NCBI GenBank assembly: GCA_028015205.1
Contig: CM051519.1
Span: 39,847,979 to 39,911,978, forward strand
Direction of reading: 5' to 3'
DNA length: 64,000 nucleotides
DNA from: Mytilisepta virgata
Taxonomy: Eukaryota > Mollusca > Bivalvia > Mytilida > Mytilidae
The position numbers were made by a program, and so were the translations under genes. Below the pieces are notes generated by a model. It was not told the DNA's origin and made no database searches. It saw only the letters and a program-made list of their open reading frames with translations. Every line of letters begins with the position of its first letter. Positions within the stretch are counted from its first letter, which is position 1. Shown here piece by piece: positions 24,307-35,165 of the stretch.

Positions 24307-25195
24307 GTAAGAGCATATTTTTGGAAAATAATTGTTCCAATTGTTCCATTGTCATCATGGGCAGGGCAAGCGAGGCTTAATTTCACAAATATATCCAATA
24401 ATCAGAATGTGAAAGCATTTTTAGTGTGTGGCTGCTTGTGTTGTCCACGTTTATATTTATCAAAGATGTCCGAGATAAATTTCGTCATTAATGATAAAGA
24501 TGACCATTTGTTAAAAATATTTTTATCAAGGGCTTACAGTAGAGATATATTTAGACAGGTCACATGACAAATAATTTAAAAATAGATAATGGTTGGTTTT
24601 ATCACTTTGTGCAAGGTAAACATCCGAGCAATCCAAAAAACAACTAAGTTAGGAATTCCTCTGAACGTTACTTTACTTCTTCATTATCTTCAAAGTTCAT
24701 AACCTTTACAGTTAGGAGAAATTGCGTTATTGTAGAAAAACAATCCTGAATACATAAAGCGGAAACATCCCACTCGAAGGAGAATGTTTTTAATTTTTTT
24801 TTTTTTATTCTTCTTCCGTAATTTCAAACAGAAATACATTAAAAATATGTGCATACTTGTTTATTTAAATTAATGTGCTAAAATGATGCCTTCGAGAACC
24901 TTCTAAGGGATACGTTGGGAGAATTCATATCGGAAAAGTGCATACAAATTCCATTTGCACATAAACAAAACTGTAGTTTAAATTTATAAATGCAGATTGT
25001 CAAATCCGTTAATAACCTTTATAATCTGAACTATACATCGTTTATTTTGAATCACGCGTTTTGCCGCCTATTCGGCTAATTCGTAAATTTAGTATTATAG
25101 ATTATATCGGGAAAATTCAAATTTCTTGTACAATAATGAACTGGCAGATAGAATTTTTTATAAAATTGTGAAAAGAACACTTATCTTATAATTCA

Positions 25196-25700
25196 TCATT
25201 TCATGCAAGAAATAAACGCAATTACTCAATATTATAGTGTAAAGCAAGTGTTGAATTCTTGACTGACATTGACGCTATATTTTTTTAATGATAATATAAT
25301 AATATTTTAATGTCTGTGACAAGCATGATACAAATAAACAGTACAATTAGTGCAAGTTTATATATATACAAAAAGTTATAATCATAAAAGTACATGATTA
25401 GATTAAGAGCCCTCCGACCTCAGTTCTAATGACTGTTTTAAGAAGAAGCCAATAGTTCTTACATGTCTAGTTGAAGATGGATTTAAAAGATATGAAATTT
25501 TGTCATCCTGGTCAAGACTTTGAAAATTGAAATTATTATCTAAATCAGCAAAGAGATTGTATGAAGGTGTGTTGCAGAGAGGAAAAAAGGCAGTTGCAAC
25601 ACATTAAATCCATCCCCAGATGCCTTTGATTAAAAAGAACATTTAATTTGCACATACACAAAATTATTCATAAAATTTTACGATAACAATAAATGTTATT
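25196..25700. mobile_element. Partial copy of the 18.7-kb fold-back element and its flank
   Basis: TTTCATGCAAGAAATAAACGCAAT, CTTGACTGACA.TGAC, GTGTTGCAGAGA..AAAAAGG.AGTTGCAACACA and AAAGAACATTTAATTTGCACATAC match 18975-19005 and 19785-19925 in order. The right-hand match continues past the transposon end into flanking DNA, so this copy reached here by segmental duplication rather than by transposition. Confidence 0.7.
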
Positions 25701-25726
25701 ATCATGGCTAAAGGATTTAAGGTTCA

Positions 25727-25835
25727 AAATTAAAGTGACCTTGAACCTCATGAATTAATAGTTCGTTGTTAGAGAAAGTAAGTCAAATTGTAGAAGTTTG
25801 TAGAAACCGTAGGCATGTCATTTTTTTTCCAAAAC
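25727..25835 (+). pseudogene. Metallothionein first-exon region with the exon deleted (unit 3)
   Basis: GTGACCTTGAACCTCATGAATTAA, GTTCGTTGTTA, then directly GAGAAAGTAAGTCAAATTGTAGAAGTTTGTAGAAACCG. It matches the flank before exon 1 (copy 1) and the donor plus intron after it, but the segment from just before the ATG to the end of the Cys-Asn-Cys codons is missing. So the promoter-side flank and splice donor survive while the start codon and cysteines are gone. Confidence 0.8.
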
Positions 25836-28055
25836 AGGATCAATAACATACGGTGATTCCGCATTGGTTGACCAAATATATACTGGCGACAATGAAATTA
25901 AATCAATTTTTTATTTGCACAATTACGCCCAATTAAGTTTTAGTGGCTTATATAAATGTACAATAAACGACAATACAAATAATATTTTTTTGCAGTATCA
26001 GAAGATACAAATGAAACTAAAGTGTCCTCCGACCTCAGTGGAAAAGAAAGAACAAATACTATTCGTATTTTCTATCGTTTTCATCTCAAAGAAATATGAA
26101 TCCATGCCAATAACGATTATTCAGATTTGGTGTACTAATAAACAACAATAAAAAAAAACAGATTGAATTAGCTCTCTTTGAACAGCCTGAATTGTAACGG
26201 AGTAAACCCTGTACTGTATTCCAACTTTTGCATACATGTATAATACCCCAATAGGGTTATATTGGTATACCCTAATTGGGCTATTTGGACGATAACATAT
26301 GCCCTTATTCATAAATGTTGTACAATTTATGCGAACAGAAATTATTAAATATATAAAACATGGTATATCTGTTCAAACTAGACTACTTGCACCACAGGGG
26401 CTCGTTACAATTGACACAGTATGTCATCTGTGACTGATCCGCCCCCCTCCCCCCATCTATAATACCGTAACAATTGTAACGAGCCCCGGTGTTTGCACTG
26501 CAATGTATTCAAAGGTAATGCCAAATGTTGTCCACTCTTATACACGTGTTTCCTCATTAGCCATTGGTTGTTGACACAAAATTAAAAGAACAAACGCTTC
26601 TTCCTATTTTCTATCTTATTATATCGGATAGAAATGAATTCAATTTTCATTATTTTGTTTTTGGTGTACTGGGTTTTTTAATGATTTTTTTAAATATTTT
26701 TTTAGCTCTGTTTGAACCTCCTCAATGGAATCGTAGCAAAATTAACATGTATAATTACTTTTTTATTTCAAAAGATTTCTCAAAACTATTTTAAAAGACT
26801 CGTTTAAGATGGGTATCAAATATTGACATTTTGCGATATTATTTGCACAAAGATTATTATTATAAACGCAAATATTGCTTCTAAAATAGGTGTAATAGCT
26901 TTTCAATGTTTTTCTTACATGCATCTGTGTAGCTCGTTTCGTATTTCCATGAAGGTTAATTTGGCCTATGATAAAAAAAAAATATTTGTTTCCGGTTACC
27001 CGACCGACCCTGTGTTTTTTTTGTCGCCAACCCTAAAGTTTTAACTCAGATATTAGCAAGCATGTTTTATTATCCTTCAGTTTTTGTAACCGTACGGACC
27101 GGAAGAATGTTTTTTTTTCTGGATTTCGAAATAAAAAAAATTAATTTAAAAAAAAAACTTTTTTTCAGGGATATAACTGGAAACACACATTTTTTTTGTT
27201 CTTGGCCTAAACATTTTAATACAGATAAAAGGTGCACGATTACAGAATAAAAGAATAACAACTCAGAAAGCCTCTAGACACCCCGATTGGAGTACAGTAC
27301 CAAATTACCCAATTAACACGTATAATTACTTTTTATTTCACTTAACTTTTCTCATGTTTCTATAAAGATGGAATTCAAGTAATAACATCTTACCATAGTA
27401 TTAATACACATATTTTTATTATAAACGCAAGTATTATATTAATATTGTTCCTAAAATTAGTATAATTATGATAATTGCTTTTAACTATACTTTGTTTCTT
27501 TAAAATGTAATTATATTGTGTATCAGTACATCCTATAAAAATGCTATAGTCAAAAGAAAAGGAAAAAAGTCAGACATCATTCTTAAATATTCTTATTGCT
27601 TTTGTTTATAAATTGTCTTTTATGGTGTTTGAATGGCAAACTAAATCCATGTTAGCGACATGTGCTGCTGGGAACCCCTAGTTACAATAGCTAAAAATTG
27701 ATTGGTGGAACAAAGAAAAAATTAAAACGGAAAGCATTGAGGTTGAATTTTTTTAATTCTTTTGATTTAGTTAAATTATAAACTACCATTTTGTCAGATT
27801 GTTTTTTAAACACTACTAAATATCCAGTTAAATATATGTATTTATAAAACTTTTATCTTCTAATACACATGTATAAATTAATTCATTTATCAATAAATAC
27901 TCTTATGAAACTTTTGAGTTTTTAATGATTTTACCCAAATTTTTTGAGAGAAAAAAATTACGATATGGAGTACCATTGATATCTGGATAATGGCTGCGAA
28001 AACGCAGATGATACCTGAATGGCCTCTCTTTTACAAAGTATTTGTATCCTATTTC
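25836..28055. other. Intron sequence, no gene recognised
   Basis: AT-rich. Two similar stretches near 26740-26900 and 27315-27450 (TATAATTACTTTTTTATTTCA.., ATTATTATAAACGCAA) suggest an old local duplication. Frames here are AT-driven. Confidence 0.4.
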
Positions 28056-28069
28056 TTATTAGTAATGGA

Positions 28070-28426
28070 CTGCCTCGGTGGTCTCGTGGTAGCGTGCTCG
28101 CCCCGAGTGCGGAAGGTCGCGGGTTCGGCCCGGCCGGGTCAAACCAAAGACATTAAAATTGGTATTTGCTGCTTCTCCGCCAAGCACGCGGCATCTAGGA
28201 GCAAGAGCAAAGACTGGTCGGCTCGGAGTCAGTATAATGTGTCTGAGTGAGGTGATATGTCTTCCTGCGGATAGTTACCTCGTGAGCTAGAACATTAAAA
28301 ATCCGACTTAGCGTGTCGGTCTAGTACAAAGCAGGGATCATATTCATTATCATATCAACATGTTCTCGTCCTGATATGCACCTGGTTGCCACTGGACGTT
28401 ATACAATAATTCATCCATCATCCATC
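28070..28426 (+). mobile_element. tRNA-derived SINE with 14-bp target-site duplication
   Basis: tRNA-like head CTGCCTCGGTGGTCTCGTGG (A box) and GGTCGCGGGTTCGGCCCGG (B box), a unique body, and the tail TTGCCACTGGACGTTATACA ending in CATCCATC. The identical 14-mer TTATTAGTAATGGA flanks it (28056-28069 and 28427-28440). The tail resembles that of known molluscan SINEs. An 86-codon frame over the head is an artefact. Confidence 0.93.
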
Positions 28427-28923
28427 TTATTAGTAATGGAAGCGACCGTTGACACGACTCTGACAGGTAAAATTAACGGCGGGTCGTCTCAACGGTGAAT
28501 TTTTCGGCACACTTGATTCATATGCTATTTTAGAAAATTAAAAACAAAAGACACTACAAAACGTCAAGTAATCGGATATATCATCTAACTGATATACATG
28601 TATATATACATAAAGCCAGAATACATGTATATGTCTGATTAGTCATTTCATCCCCAACTTAGTGCGAAACGTCTAATCTCTGGAATGCGATGGATCCTTC
28701 TGAAGTCAAAACAGAACCGAACCTAAATGTGTTTTCAAAAGGGCCATTATCATCACTTACGTGCTTAGAGTCCGATCTTGGCTGTTAATTTAAAACGAAA
28801 TTCGAATAGTAACAAAGTTTTTGGTTAGTTATTCGTTAGTTATTATTAGCAAATCCTAAGACAAGTATTTTGGAAGGCATTTGGCACTTTTGCAATTGGC
28901 CCTAGAAGTCTATAGGGGCGATG

Positions 28924-29053
28924 TAATCCCTTTTGGGATTCTGTGTCCGGAGCTATTTTTCTGACTTGGCCGCCCACTGAATCCCTTATCAACCAGTCAG
29001 TGGGCGGCCAAGTCAGAAAAATAGCTCCGGACACAGAATCCCAAAAGAGATTA
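28924..29053. mobile_element. Near-perfect palindromic MITE just before metallothionein exon 2
   Basis: Arms of about 57 bp (TTTTGGGATTCTGTGTCCGG...GACTTGGCCGCCCACTGA and its reverse complement) around a spacer of about 15 bp. It ends about 100 bp before exon 2. The minus-strand 78-codon frame here is a by-product. Confidence 0.88.
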
Positions 29054-29150
29054 TCAAAACTGGTATAGAATTGTATTTGCATTACTTAAACCTGTGTACT
29101 TGAAAGATGTAAAGTGCTAAAAATTCATTGATTTTTTTTTGTATTTACAG

Positions 29151-29270
29151 CAAATATATGCATCTGCAGTGAAAACTGCAGTGGGGGTGGTTGTCGCTGT
29201 GGAGATGGTTGTAAATGTCCAGATCCTTGTCCTAAATGTCCAAATTGCAGAGTAAAATGTTCCTGCAAAG
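29151..29270 (+). CDS. MT: Metallothionein exon 2
   Basis: Acceptor TTTGTATTTACAG and donor AAAG|GTACTT. The 120-nt exon enters and leaves in phase 1. Peptide: NICICSENCSGGGCRCGDGC then KCPDPCPKCPNC and RVKCSCK, with 12 cysteines in C-x-C and C-x3-C spacing. It aligns with the 'NVCIC..GCSG.GCRCGD.CKC' block of Mytilus MT-10/MT-20. The protein binds divalent metals (Zn, Cd, Cu) as cysteine-thiolate clusters in the cytosol. The PDPCPKCPNC part, with four prolines, is unlike the Ser/Gly-rich linkers of the mussel forms I know and marks a distinct isoform. Confidence 0.95.
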
Positions 29271-30185
29271 GTACTTTTATACGACCAAAAATATCTTCGT
29301 TCGTTTTATGGTATGAGTCGGTCGTCTTCGTTGGTGTCCATAGACAGTTAGGTTTCTACTCATTTACTTTTGTTCTATCGAACGTATCCTTATAATATTT
29401 TACCACAATGGTTCGGCATAAGAAATACAGGTTAGGATTGATATTTGGAAATTTTGCACCTCACGTTTTTTTTCTAGGGCTCAGTGGGTTTTGTTTAATA
29501 ATTTTGCTGAAACGTTTTAAATTCTTACGATTTTTGTTTTTTAATATACCCATTTTCCGTTTTCACTATCGTTTTAGAGATATAAGGGACAAAAAAGGGA
29601 CACACATTAATTTTCGGGATTTTTTTATTTTTTATCCAAGATTTTTTAAATGGTTGGTCACAAAAAATACAATTAAAGTTACTCCAGGCATTTTTTTTTT
29701 TTTGTAACTTCTGTCGTTGCAGAAAGGAACCAAACTAGGAATTTGAAGGACACTTTGAAGGACACCGAAAAAAAAATTCATCCGATTTCAATGGGGTTTT
29801 TAAAAAAAAATTGAAGAGTGCTTTTAGTATTCTGTCTACAGATTTCCTATTTATTATGGTTTTCGAGATATAAGGGGTTAAAGGACCCCAAAAAGCAACT
29901 TGGCTGGATATGTGAATTTTTACTTATGTTTGTTTCATCCGATTCCGTTCGGGATTTTTTTTTAATTCATCATGATGAATGCATTCTATTATATTTCATC
30001 ATTTATTTTCTATCTTTTATCGTTTCCAAGATGCAAGGGGTCAAAGGGGTCAAAATTAACAATTTTGGAGGAAATGTAACATTCAGTGTTGATTTTTTAA
30101 ATTCCTTTTGAAATGCCCGAGTGCTATCTTTTATGGTTTTGAATTATAAGAGTTTATGGGACCAACATAGCAAATTTTTTATATA
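29271..30185. other. Metallothionein intron 2, left part
   Basis: AT-rich, with degenerate repeats such as 'TCGTTTTAGAGATATAAGGG.AC' near 29567-29590 and 'GGTTTTCGAGATATAAGGGGTTAAAGGACC' near 29857-29890, i.e. one old internal tandem repeat. The frames 29408-29707 and 29818-30111 are parts of this repeat, not genes. Confidence 0.5.
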
Positions 30186-30560
30186 TTTTTTGTTATGCCC
30201 CGCCACGAATGTGGCCGGGGCATGTAGATTTACCCTTGTCTGTCCGTCCGTATACGTACGTACGGACGTCCCAATTCGGTTAAGTTTTGCAGTTAGCTCC
30301 ATTTCTCAGAAACTTATAGTAATGTATCAATGACATTTCACCACTACAGTCCTCTTGTATAGTACAACGCAGTTCAGGAACAATTGGGTCGTTATGCCCT
30401 ACATTTCATGCTCCGGTGACTTTGATTAAGTTTTGCTTTTAGATTCATTTCTCAGAAACCTATAATAATATATCAATGATATTTCACCACAGTCCTCTGG
30501 TAAAGTACAACGCAGTTCAGCAACACCTATTTTGTTTTTAGGGCGGGGGATCCGTGTCTT
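30186..30560 (+). repeat. Dispersed repeat beginning 'ATGCCCCGCCAC'
   Basis: Starts with the palindromic ATGCCCCGCCACGAATGTGG / GGGGCATG, then TGTCCGTCCGTATACGTACG. An internal unit is repeated: 'TTTCTCAGAAACTTATAGTAATGTATCAATGA' near 30302 and 30453, and 'GTACAACGCAGTTCAG' near 30361 and 30505. Bivalve-type dispersed element, non-coding. Confidence 0.7.
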
Positions 30561-31414
30561 ATAGACACATTTTCTAGTTACATCTGTACACATACTTCCA
30601 CGGTTCATCTGTGGACAGTCATATCATGCTGCGCTTGGCGGAACCCTTTATGATCTAAAGTCATCTTATATTTAAGAAACAATTAATTGGTTGTTGGCAT
30701 GCTCTTTGCTCATCTGTACAGCTTGCTAGAATATGGCTAGTCTTTCTATATAGCTACATGTAACGGTGATATTTTAATTCGCATTTGAATTAGTTAAATT
30801 GGGTTTTATGTAATTATTTCTATAGCTAAAAGAACAGATACTAGTACTGTAAACAAACAAACTATCTCACTCTAAGTTCATGTACACCTGTATACATTTA
30901 TTTGGAACCACTAATGCCGATACATTGAGGTGCTATAGAACTTTGCTCTGGATGCAAGGTACTAGATGATGAATACCATTTTGTCTTGCATTGTAATTCA
31001 AATAATCAGTTAAGAGCTAATATCTTTGAAAAGATAGTTGAAATAAATAAAAATTTTCGATCGGGAGACGAAGTATCACAAATACTTGATATTCTTAATC
31101 CAAAAAACGAACTTTTACCAATTGGTTGTGACTTTATAAAGCGGCCATTGGAACTGCGAAAATAGGGTCCACATCGGTCAAAGTTAGTTAATTATTTACT
31201 TATTCCTGTATCTTATCTGTACGTATTTGTTATTGTTCATTCTATGTTATATTGTTTAACCCCCCATGGGTATAATTTACAATAAAGTTCATTTGTATAA
31301 ATCGTGACGTGTACCTACATAAAGATGAATGCAGTATTCTTATTAACCGTAGAATACTCTTTTAAATACACATAATAAGATGGAACTAAATAATAAATGT
31401 TTACAAGTACACAA

Positions 31415-31762
31415 TCTAATTAAAAACCGATCTCTCATCGCTCCCGTTTTCTGATATGTCGCGTGGGAGATCTAACGAAACCCGCTTTGAGGTCACATGT
31501 GAGTGACCTCGTAGGTGTGTCCTGTTCGACCAATGAAATTGCGGCTTACGCGATCTTGTAAGTTGATTACGAAGAAATCGTCAGTCCCCAGAATTCATAA
31601 ACTTTTTTGATTTGCTTACTGATAGGAAGTCAACTCATTTGCATGTCATTATAAATTCATAAGTTCCAGTTCACTCACATGTGACCTCAAAGCGGGTTTC
31701 GTTAGATCTCCCACGCGACATATCAGAAAACGGGAGCGATGAGAGATCGGTTTTTAATTAGA
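31415..31762. mobile_element. Fold-back MITE in metallothionein intron 2, ~93-bp TIRs
   Basis: Left arm TCTAATTAAAAACCGATCTC...GCTTTGAGGTCACATGTGAG (31415-31508) is repeated inverted and almost without mismatch at 31670-31762. About 160 bp of unique sequence lies between. The right end is about 50 bp from metallothionein exon 3. Confidence 0.9.
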
Positions 31763-31815
31763 TCGACAAGTACATAGGTAACGGCAAATTTCATATATTT
31801 TTGTTTTATTTTCAG

Positions 31816-31892
31816 TTTCATGTGCATGCGGTCGTGGTTGTACTGGACCAAAGAATTGCGTATGTGTACCGGATTGCTCATGCAAAAAATGA
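31816..31892 (+). CDS. MT: Metallothionein exon 3 (C-terminal, with stop)
   Basis: Acceptor TTTATTTTCAG, entry in phase 1 (exon 2's G plus TT gives Val). Peptide: SCACGRGCTGPKNCVCVPDC then SCKK and TGA. It aligns with 'SCACEGGCTGPSTCKCAPGCSCK' of mussel MT-10. Together the exons give 2 + 12 + 7 = 21 cysteines and 74 residues, the canonical mussel cysteine count. No AATAAA is seen just downstream; ATTAAA occurs near 31973. Confidence 0.95.
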
Positions 31893-32704
31893 CACTAAGC
31901 GGATTCTGAGAAATGGATTAAGATTAGCTAGCGTATCAGTAGTTTAAACAATATTACAGTGTATATTCCATTGATTAAAAAGTATTTTCTAGATAATAAT
32001 TATCATTGTAAGGTCTGCCAAATGGATCTTGGATTTTGTAGGTTTGAATCGTTTCACGTATTGAAATCAGGTCCAACTGATCGATCTCCTTTCTATGCAT
32101 TACTTTGTATTTATCAAAATGTCAGGATATGCATTAGGTGTCAATGAAACAATACCAAGAAAAAATAGATTCAATTTGCTTTCAACGAGAAGCAAAAGCA
32201 CCACACACAACAAGCATGACAAGCACTAAATACAATATAAACAGTATACAAATAACAATCTGAACAGCAGGAAAAGGATAACCACCGGAATTACAGGGTC
32301 CTGGCCTGGGTTTCATAATTTCTTCAGGATTTCCTCATTTTATCCAAAAATCAAATATTGACCAATTAGATGATTAGAAATTTAAAATTTGAGGAAACTA
32401 AACGATTTGATGAAAATCGCATGTTCAGAAGTTTAATGAAACCAGGTTCTGGCTTGGGACAGGCAAAAACATGTATAGCATTGGTAATGAGTCATCGATC
32501 CTCATAAATCATTCTGGGTCAAAGGCTAAACAAATTAAAGATTGACAAACAAACGAAACAGTCCCAATAAGTATTTTAATACCGAACATGAAATAAGTAA
32601 CTTGCATAAAAATGATAATATATGGTACGAAAACACTGTAATTAGAATGTTTGTTCAGACTAAATTGAGGATAAAAAGCCACTGCTCTCTGAACTTTATT
32701 TATT

Positions 32705-32885
32705 CCTCATTTAGGCTTTTTGGACGTTTTTCATTAAGTCAAGGGTAAACTTCATTAAATTAAAACACAAAATAGGTGTTGAAGCTATATGTTTAGCATT
32801 GATTAGCAGTTGGCCATTAAAAGATACTTATCTTAACAATGTATGTTTCAAATTTTAACAAGATATATTGAGCACATCAATATCG
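32705..32885 (+). repeat. Segmental duplicate, left part (partner at 49200-49380)
   Basis: GGGTAAACTTCATTAAATTA, AAGCTATATGTTTAGCATTG, AAGATACTTATCTTAACAA and AACAAGATATATTGAGCACATC match 49232-49368 nearly base for base. The match is then broken by the element at 32886-34030 and resumes at about 34031. Confidence 0.88.
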
Positions 32886-34030
32886 ACACGTTTTTGTCGA
32901 GCTTGCGACTTTAGTCGCAGACAGCTCGACATAGGGATAGTCATCCGGCGGCGGCGGCAGCGTTAACTAACTTCTTAAAAGCTTTATATTTTAGAAGGTG
33001 GAAGACCTGGATGCTTTATACTTTATGACAGACGGAAACTTCGTAACATAAGGCATCTTTATACTTTGTATATAGATGCCTTATGTTACGAAGTTTCCGT
33101 CTGTATATAGATGCCGTATGTTACGAAGTTTCCGTCTGTCATATGTACATTGTCCTTGACCTCATTTTCATGGTTCAGTGACTACTTAAAAAAAAAGTTC
33201 AGATTTTTTTGTAATGTTAATTTCTCTCTTATTATTAGTGATAGGATAACTATATTTGGTATGTGCGTACCTAACAATGTCCTCATCCCCATCAGCAGTT
33301 TTCAATTGACCACGACCCCATTTCAAGGATCAGTGAACAAGGTTAAGTTTTGGTGGTCAAGTCCATATCTCAGATACTATAAGCAATAGGTCTAGTATAT
33401 TTGGTGTATGGAAGGATTGTAAGATGTACATGTCCAACTGGCAGGTGTCATGTGACCATGACCTCATTTTCATGGTTCAGTGGTTATAGTTAAATTTTTG
33501 TGTTTTGGCCTGTTTTTCGAATACTGTATGCAATAGGTCTACTATATTTGGTGTGTGGAAGGATTGTAAGGTGTACATGTCCAACTGGCAGGTGTCATCT
33601 GACCTTGACCTCATTTTCATGGTTCAGTGGTTCTAGTTAAGTTTTTGTGTTTTGGCCTGTTTTTCGAATACTGTATGCAATAGGTCTACTATATTTGGTG
33701 TATGGAAGGATTGTAAGGTGTACATGTCCAACTGGCAGGTGTCATCTGACCTTGACCTCATTTTCATGGTTCAGTGGTTATAGTTAAGTTTTTGTGTTTT
33801 GGCCTGTTTTTCGAATACTGTATGCAATAGGTCTACTATATTTGGTGTATGGAAGGATTGTAAGGTGTGCATGTCCAGCTGACATGAGTCATCTGACCTT
33901 GACCTCATTTTCATTGTTCAGTGGTTATAGTTTAGTTTTTGTGTTTTGCTATGTTTTTCCAATACTGATAGCATTTACTTTCATTAGAAATACACGACAG
34001 GCGAGACATTTCTGCGTGTCCACTCTTGTT
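32886..34030 (+). mobile_element. 'GTCGAGC' dispersed element with ~147-bp internal tandem repeats
   Basis: Begins TTTTTGTCGAGCTTGCGACT..CAGACAGCTCGACATAGGG and ends GGCGAGACATTTCTGCGTG..CACTCTTG, termini I recognise from a repeat abundant in mytilids. 33027-33104 holds a 31-bp inverted repeat (GACGGAAACTTCGTAACATA..). From about 33383 to 33960 a unit recurs every 147-148 bp, marked by CAATAGGTCTACTATATTTG at 33531, 33678 and 33825 and by TGACCTTGACCTCATTTTCATGG. The insertion splits a duplicated segment whose unoccupied copy is at 49.37 kb, which defines its ends. Confidence 0.88.
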
Positions 34031-34225
34031 TCATTTACCCGAAAATTGCTAATTTTGTGATTTTTCGTGCATATTTGATTTTTTTATGGACAAGGCGACA
34101 GAACTCCAGAACAACATCTGACTTTCATAAGGTACCTAAGGAATTTTTAGGAATTTTTACACTGGAAACAATAAGAAAAATGTTTTCATATGCTTATTAA
34201 TTAAGTAGAAAGGCTACCTTATTGG
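34031..34225 (+). repeat. Segmental duplicate, right part (partner at 49383-49730)
   Basis: TTTACCCGAAAATTGCTAATTTTGTG, TTCGTGCATATTTGATTTTTTTA, GGACAAGGCGACAGAACTCC and GGAAACAATAAGAAAAATGT match 49388-49680. Relative to the partner about 120-150 bp is missing after 34140. Confidence 0.85.
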
Positions 34226-34639
34226 CTTACGCGAAATCGGAAGCGTAATTATACCGCACTTGATTTTGTTGTACATTTCTTAAACAAAAAAACTTTCAGG
34301 TGCAAAAAAAATCGATTAAATTTGTTGAAATTTTATTTTTATAACAATTACGTTTCATGTGTTGGATGGATAAAATTATTTGTTGAAAGGAATTAAAAAC
34401 TCGATGATGACTAGAATTAATTAAGTTCTGGATCATCGTAGTGTCAGCGAACATTTCCGACTTCACGACGATCGCGATTTGAAAATTTTCAAAGTGACAA
34501 CAAATTACAGATTTTCAAATAATTATATACTTTTTAAAATATTCTGTACAATCCTTGCGATAAAGCACTAAAACAATAATAGCATAAAAATCTAGAGATT
34601 TAAGGACTTGTAAATTATAAGGTACATGTATAATAAAAA

Positions 34640-34779
34640 GTTATTGACTGGTTCCCCGGACAACAGCTGTTTTGTTTCACCCTCTGACTGAACTGTTGCC
34701 CTCAGCCTACAACTTCGGGCAACAGTTCATTCCTCGGGTTAAACAAAACAGCTGTTATCCTTGGACCCAGTCAATAACT
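34640..34779. mobile_element. Palindromic MITE
   Basis: AGTTATTGACTGGTTCC..CAACAGCTGTTTTGTTT answered by AAACAAAACAGCTGTTATCC..CCCAGTCAATAACT; the centre is also paired (AACTGTTGCCCTCAGCC / CGGGCAACAGTT). Confidence 0.85.
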
Positions 34780-34869
34780 CGAGAATATTACCGGAATCCA
34801 GAAATCAAATATGTTTAACCGTTAATGTGTATTAATGACCCAATAAGGAAATCTTGTTCCATCCACTGG

Positions 34870-35165
34870 CAATGTGACGGGTGTTGTTATCGGAGCAGGA
34901 CATGTTTACCCTCTCGGAGATCTTCTTGTCACTCCCGGTTTTTAGTGACAGTTCACATTGTTAGTGCTTTAGTTTCGGCGCCGTCTTGCTCTATTTTTGT
35001 TTTAGTTTATTGTGTTTTTTTTTATTCTTTTATTTCATGTATCTTTGTGGCATTTGTATGTTGTGTTCCATTCTCATGACTTGGCCTTTTCATTGGATTT
35101 CGAATTTACGAACTTTCTCCCTGTTTTGTCGCTTCGGCATTCTTTTGCCGATATCCATCCGAAAA
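34870..35165 (+). repeat. Dispersed repeat (partner at 52715-52995)
   Basis: Shared with 52715-52995: AGTGACAGTTCACATTGTTAGTGCT, TCATGTATCTTTGTGGCATTTG, GTTCCATTCTCATGAC, GGATTTCGAATTTACGAACTTT, CCTGTTTTGTC, TTCTTTTGCCGATAT. The frames 34825-35079 and 34986-35189 are by-products. Confidence 0.8.

Noticed and set aside
28683..28730. ATGGATCCTTCTGAAG as metallothionein exon 1
   Set aside because: It lacks the P-C-N-C motif and the phase does not fit exon 2. The true exon-1 copies are at 18200 and 23213.
28846..29082. 78-codon minus-strand frame next to metallothionein exon 2
   Set aside because: It is the readout of a palindrome; the two halves encode inverted versions of the same DNA.
33027..34030. 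CRISPR-like regularly spaced repeats
   Set aside because: The units are contiguous ~147-bp tandem repeats without unique spacers, in a eukaryotic mobile element.
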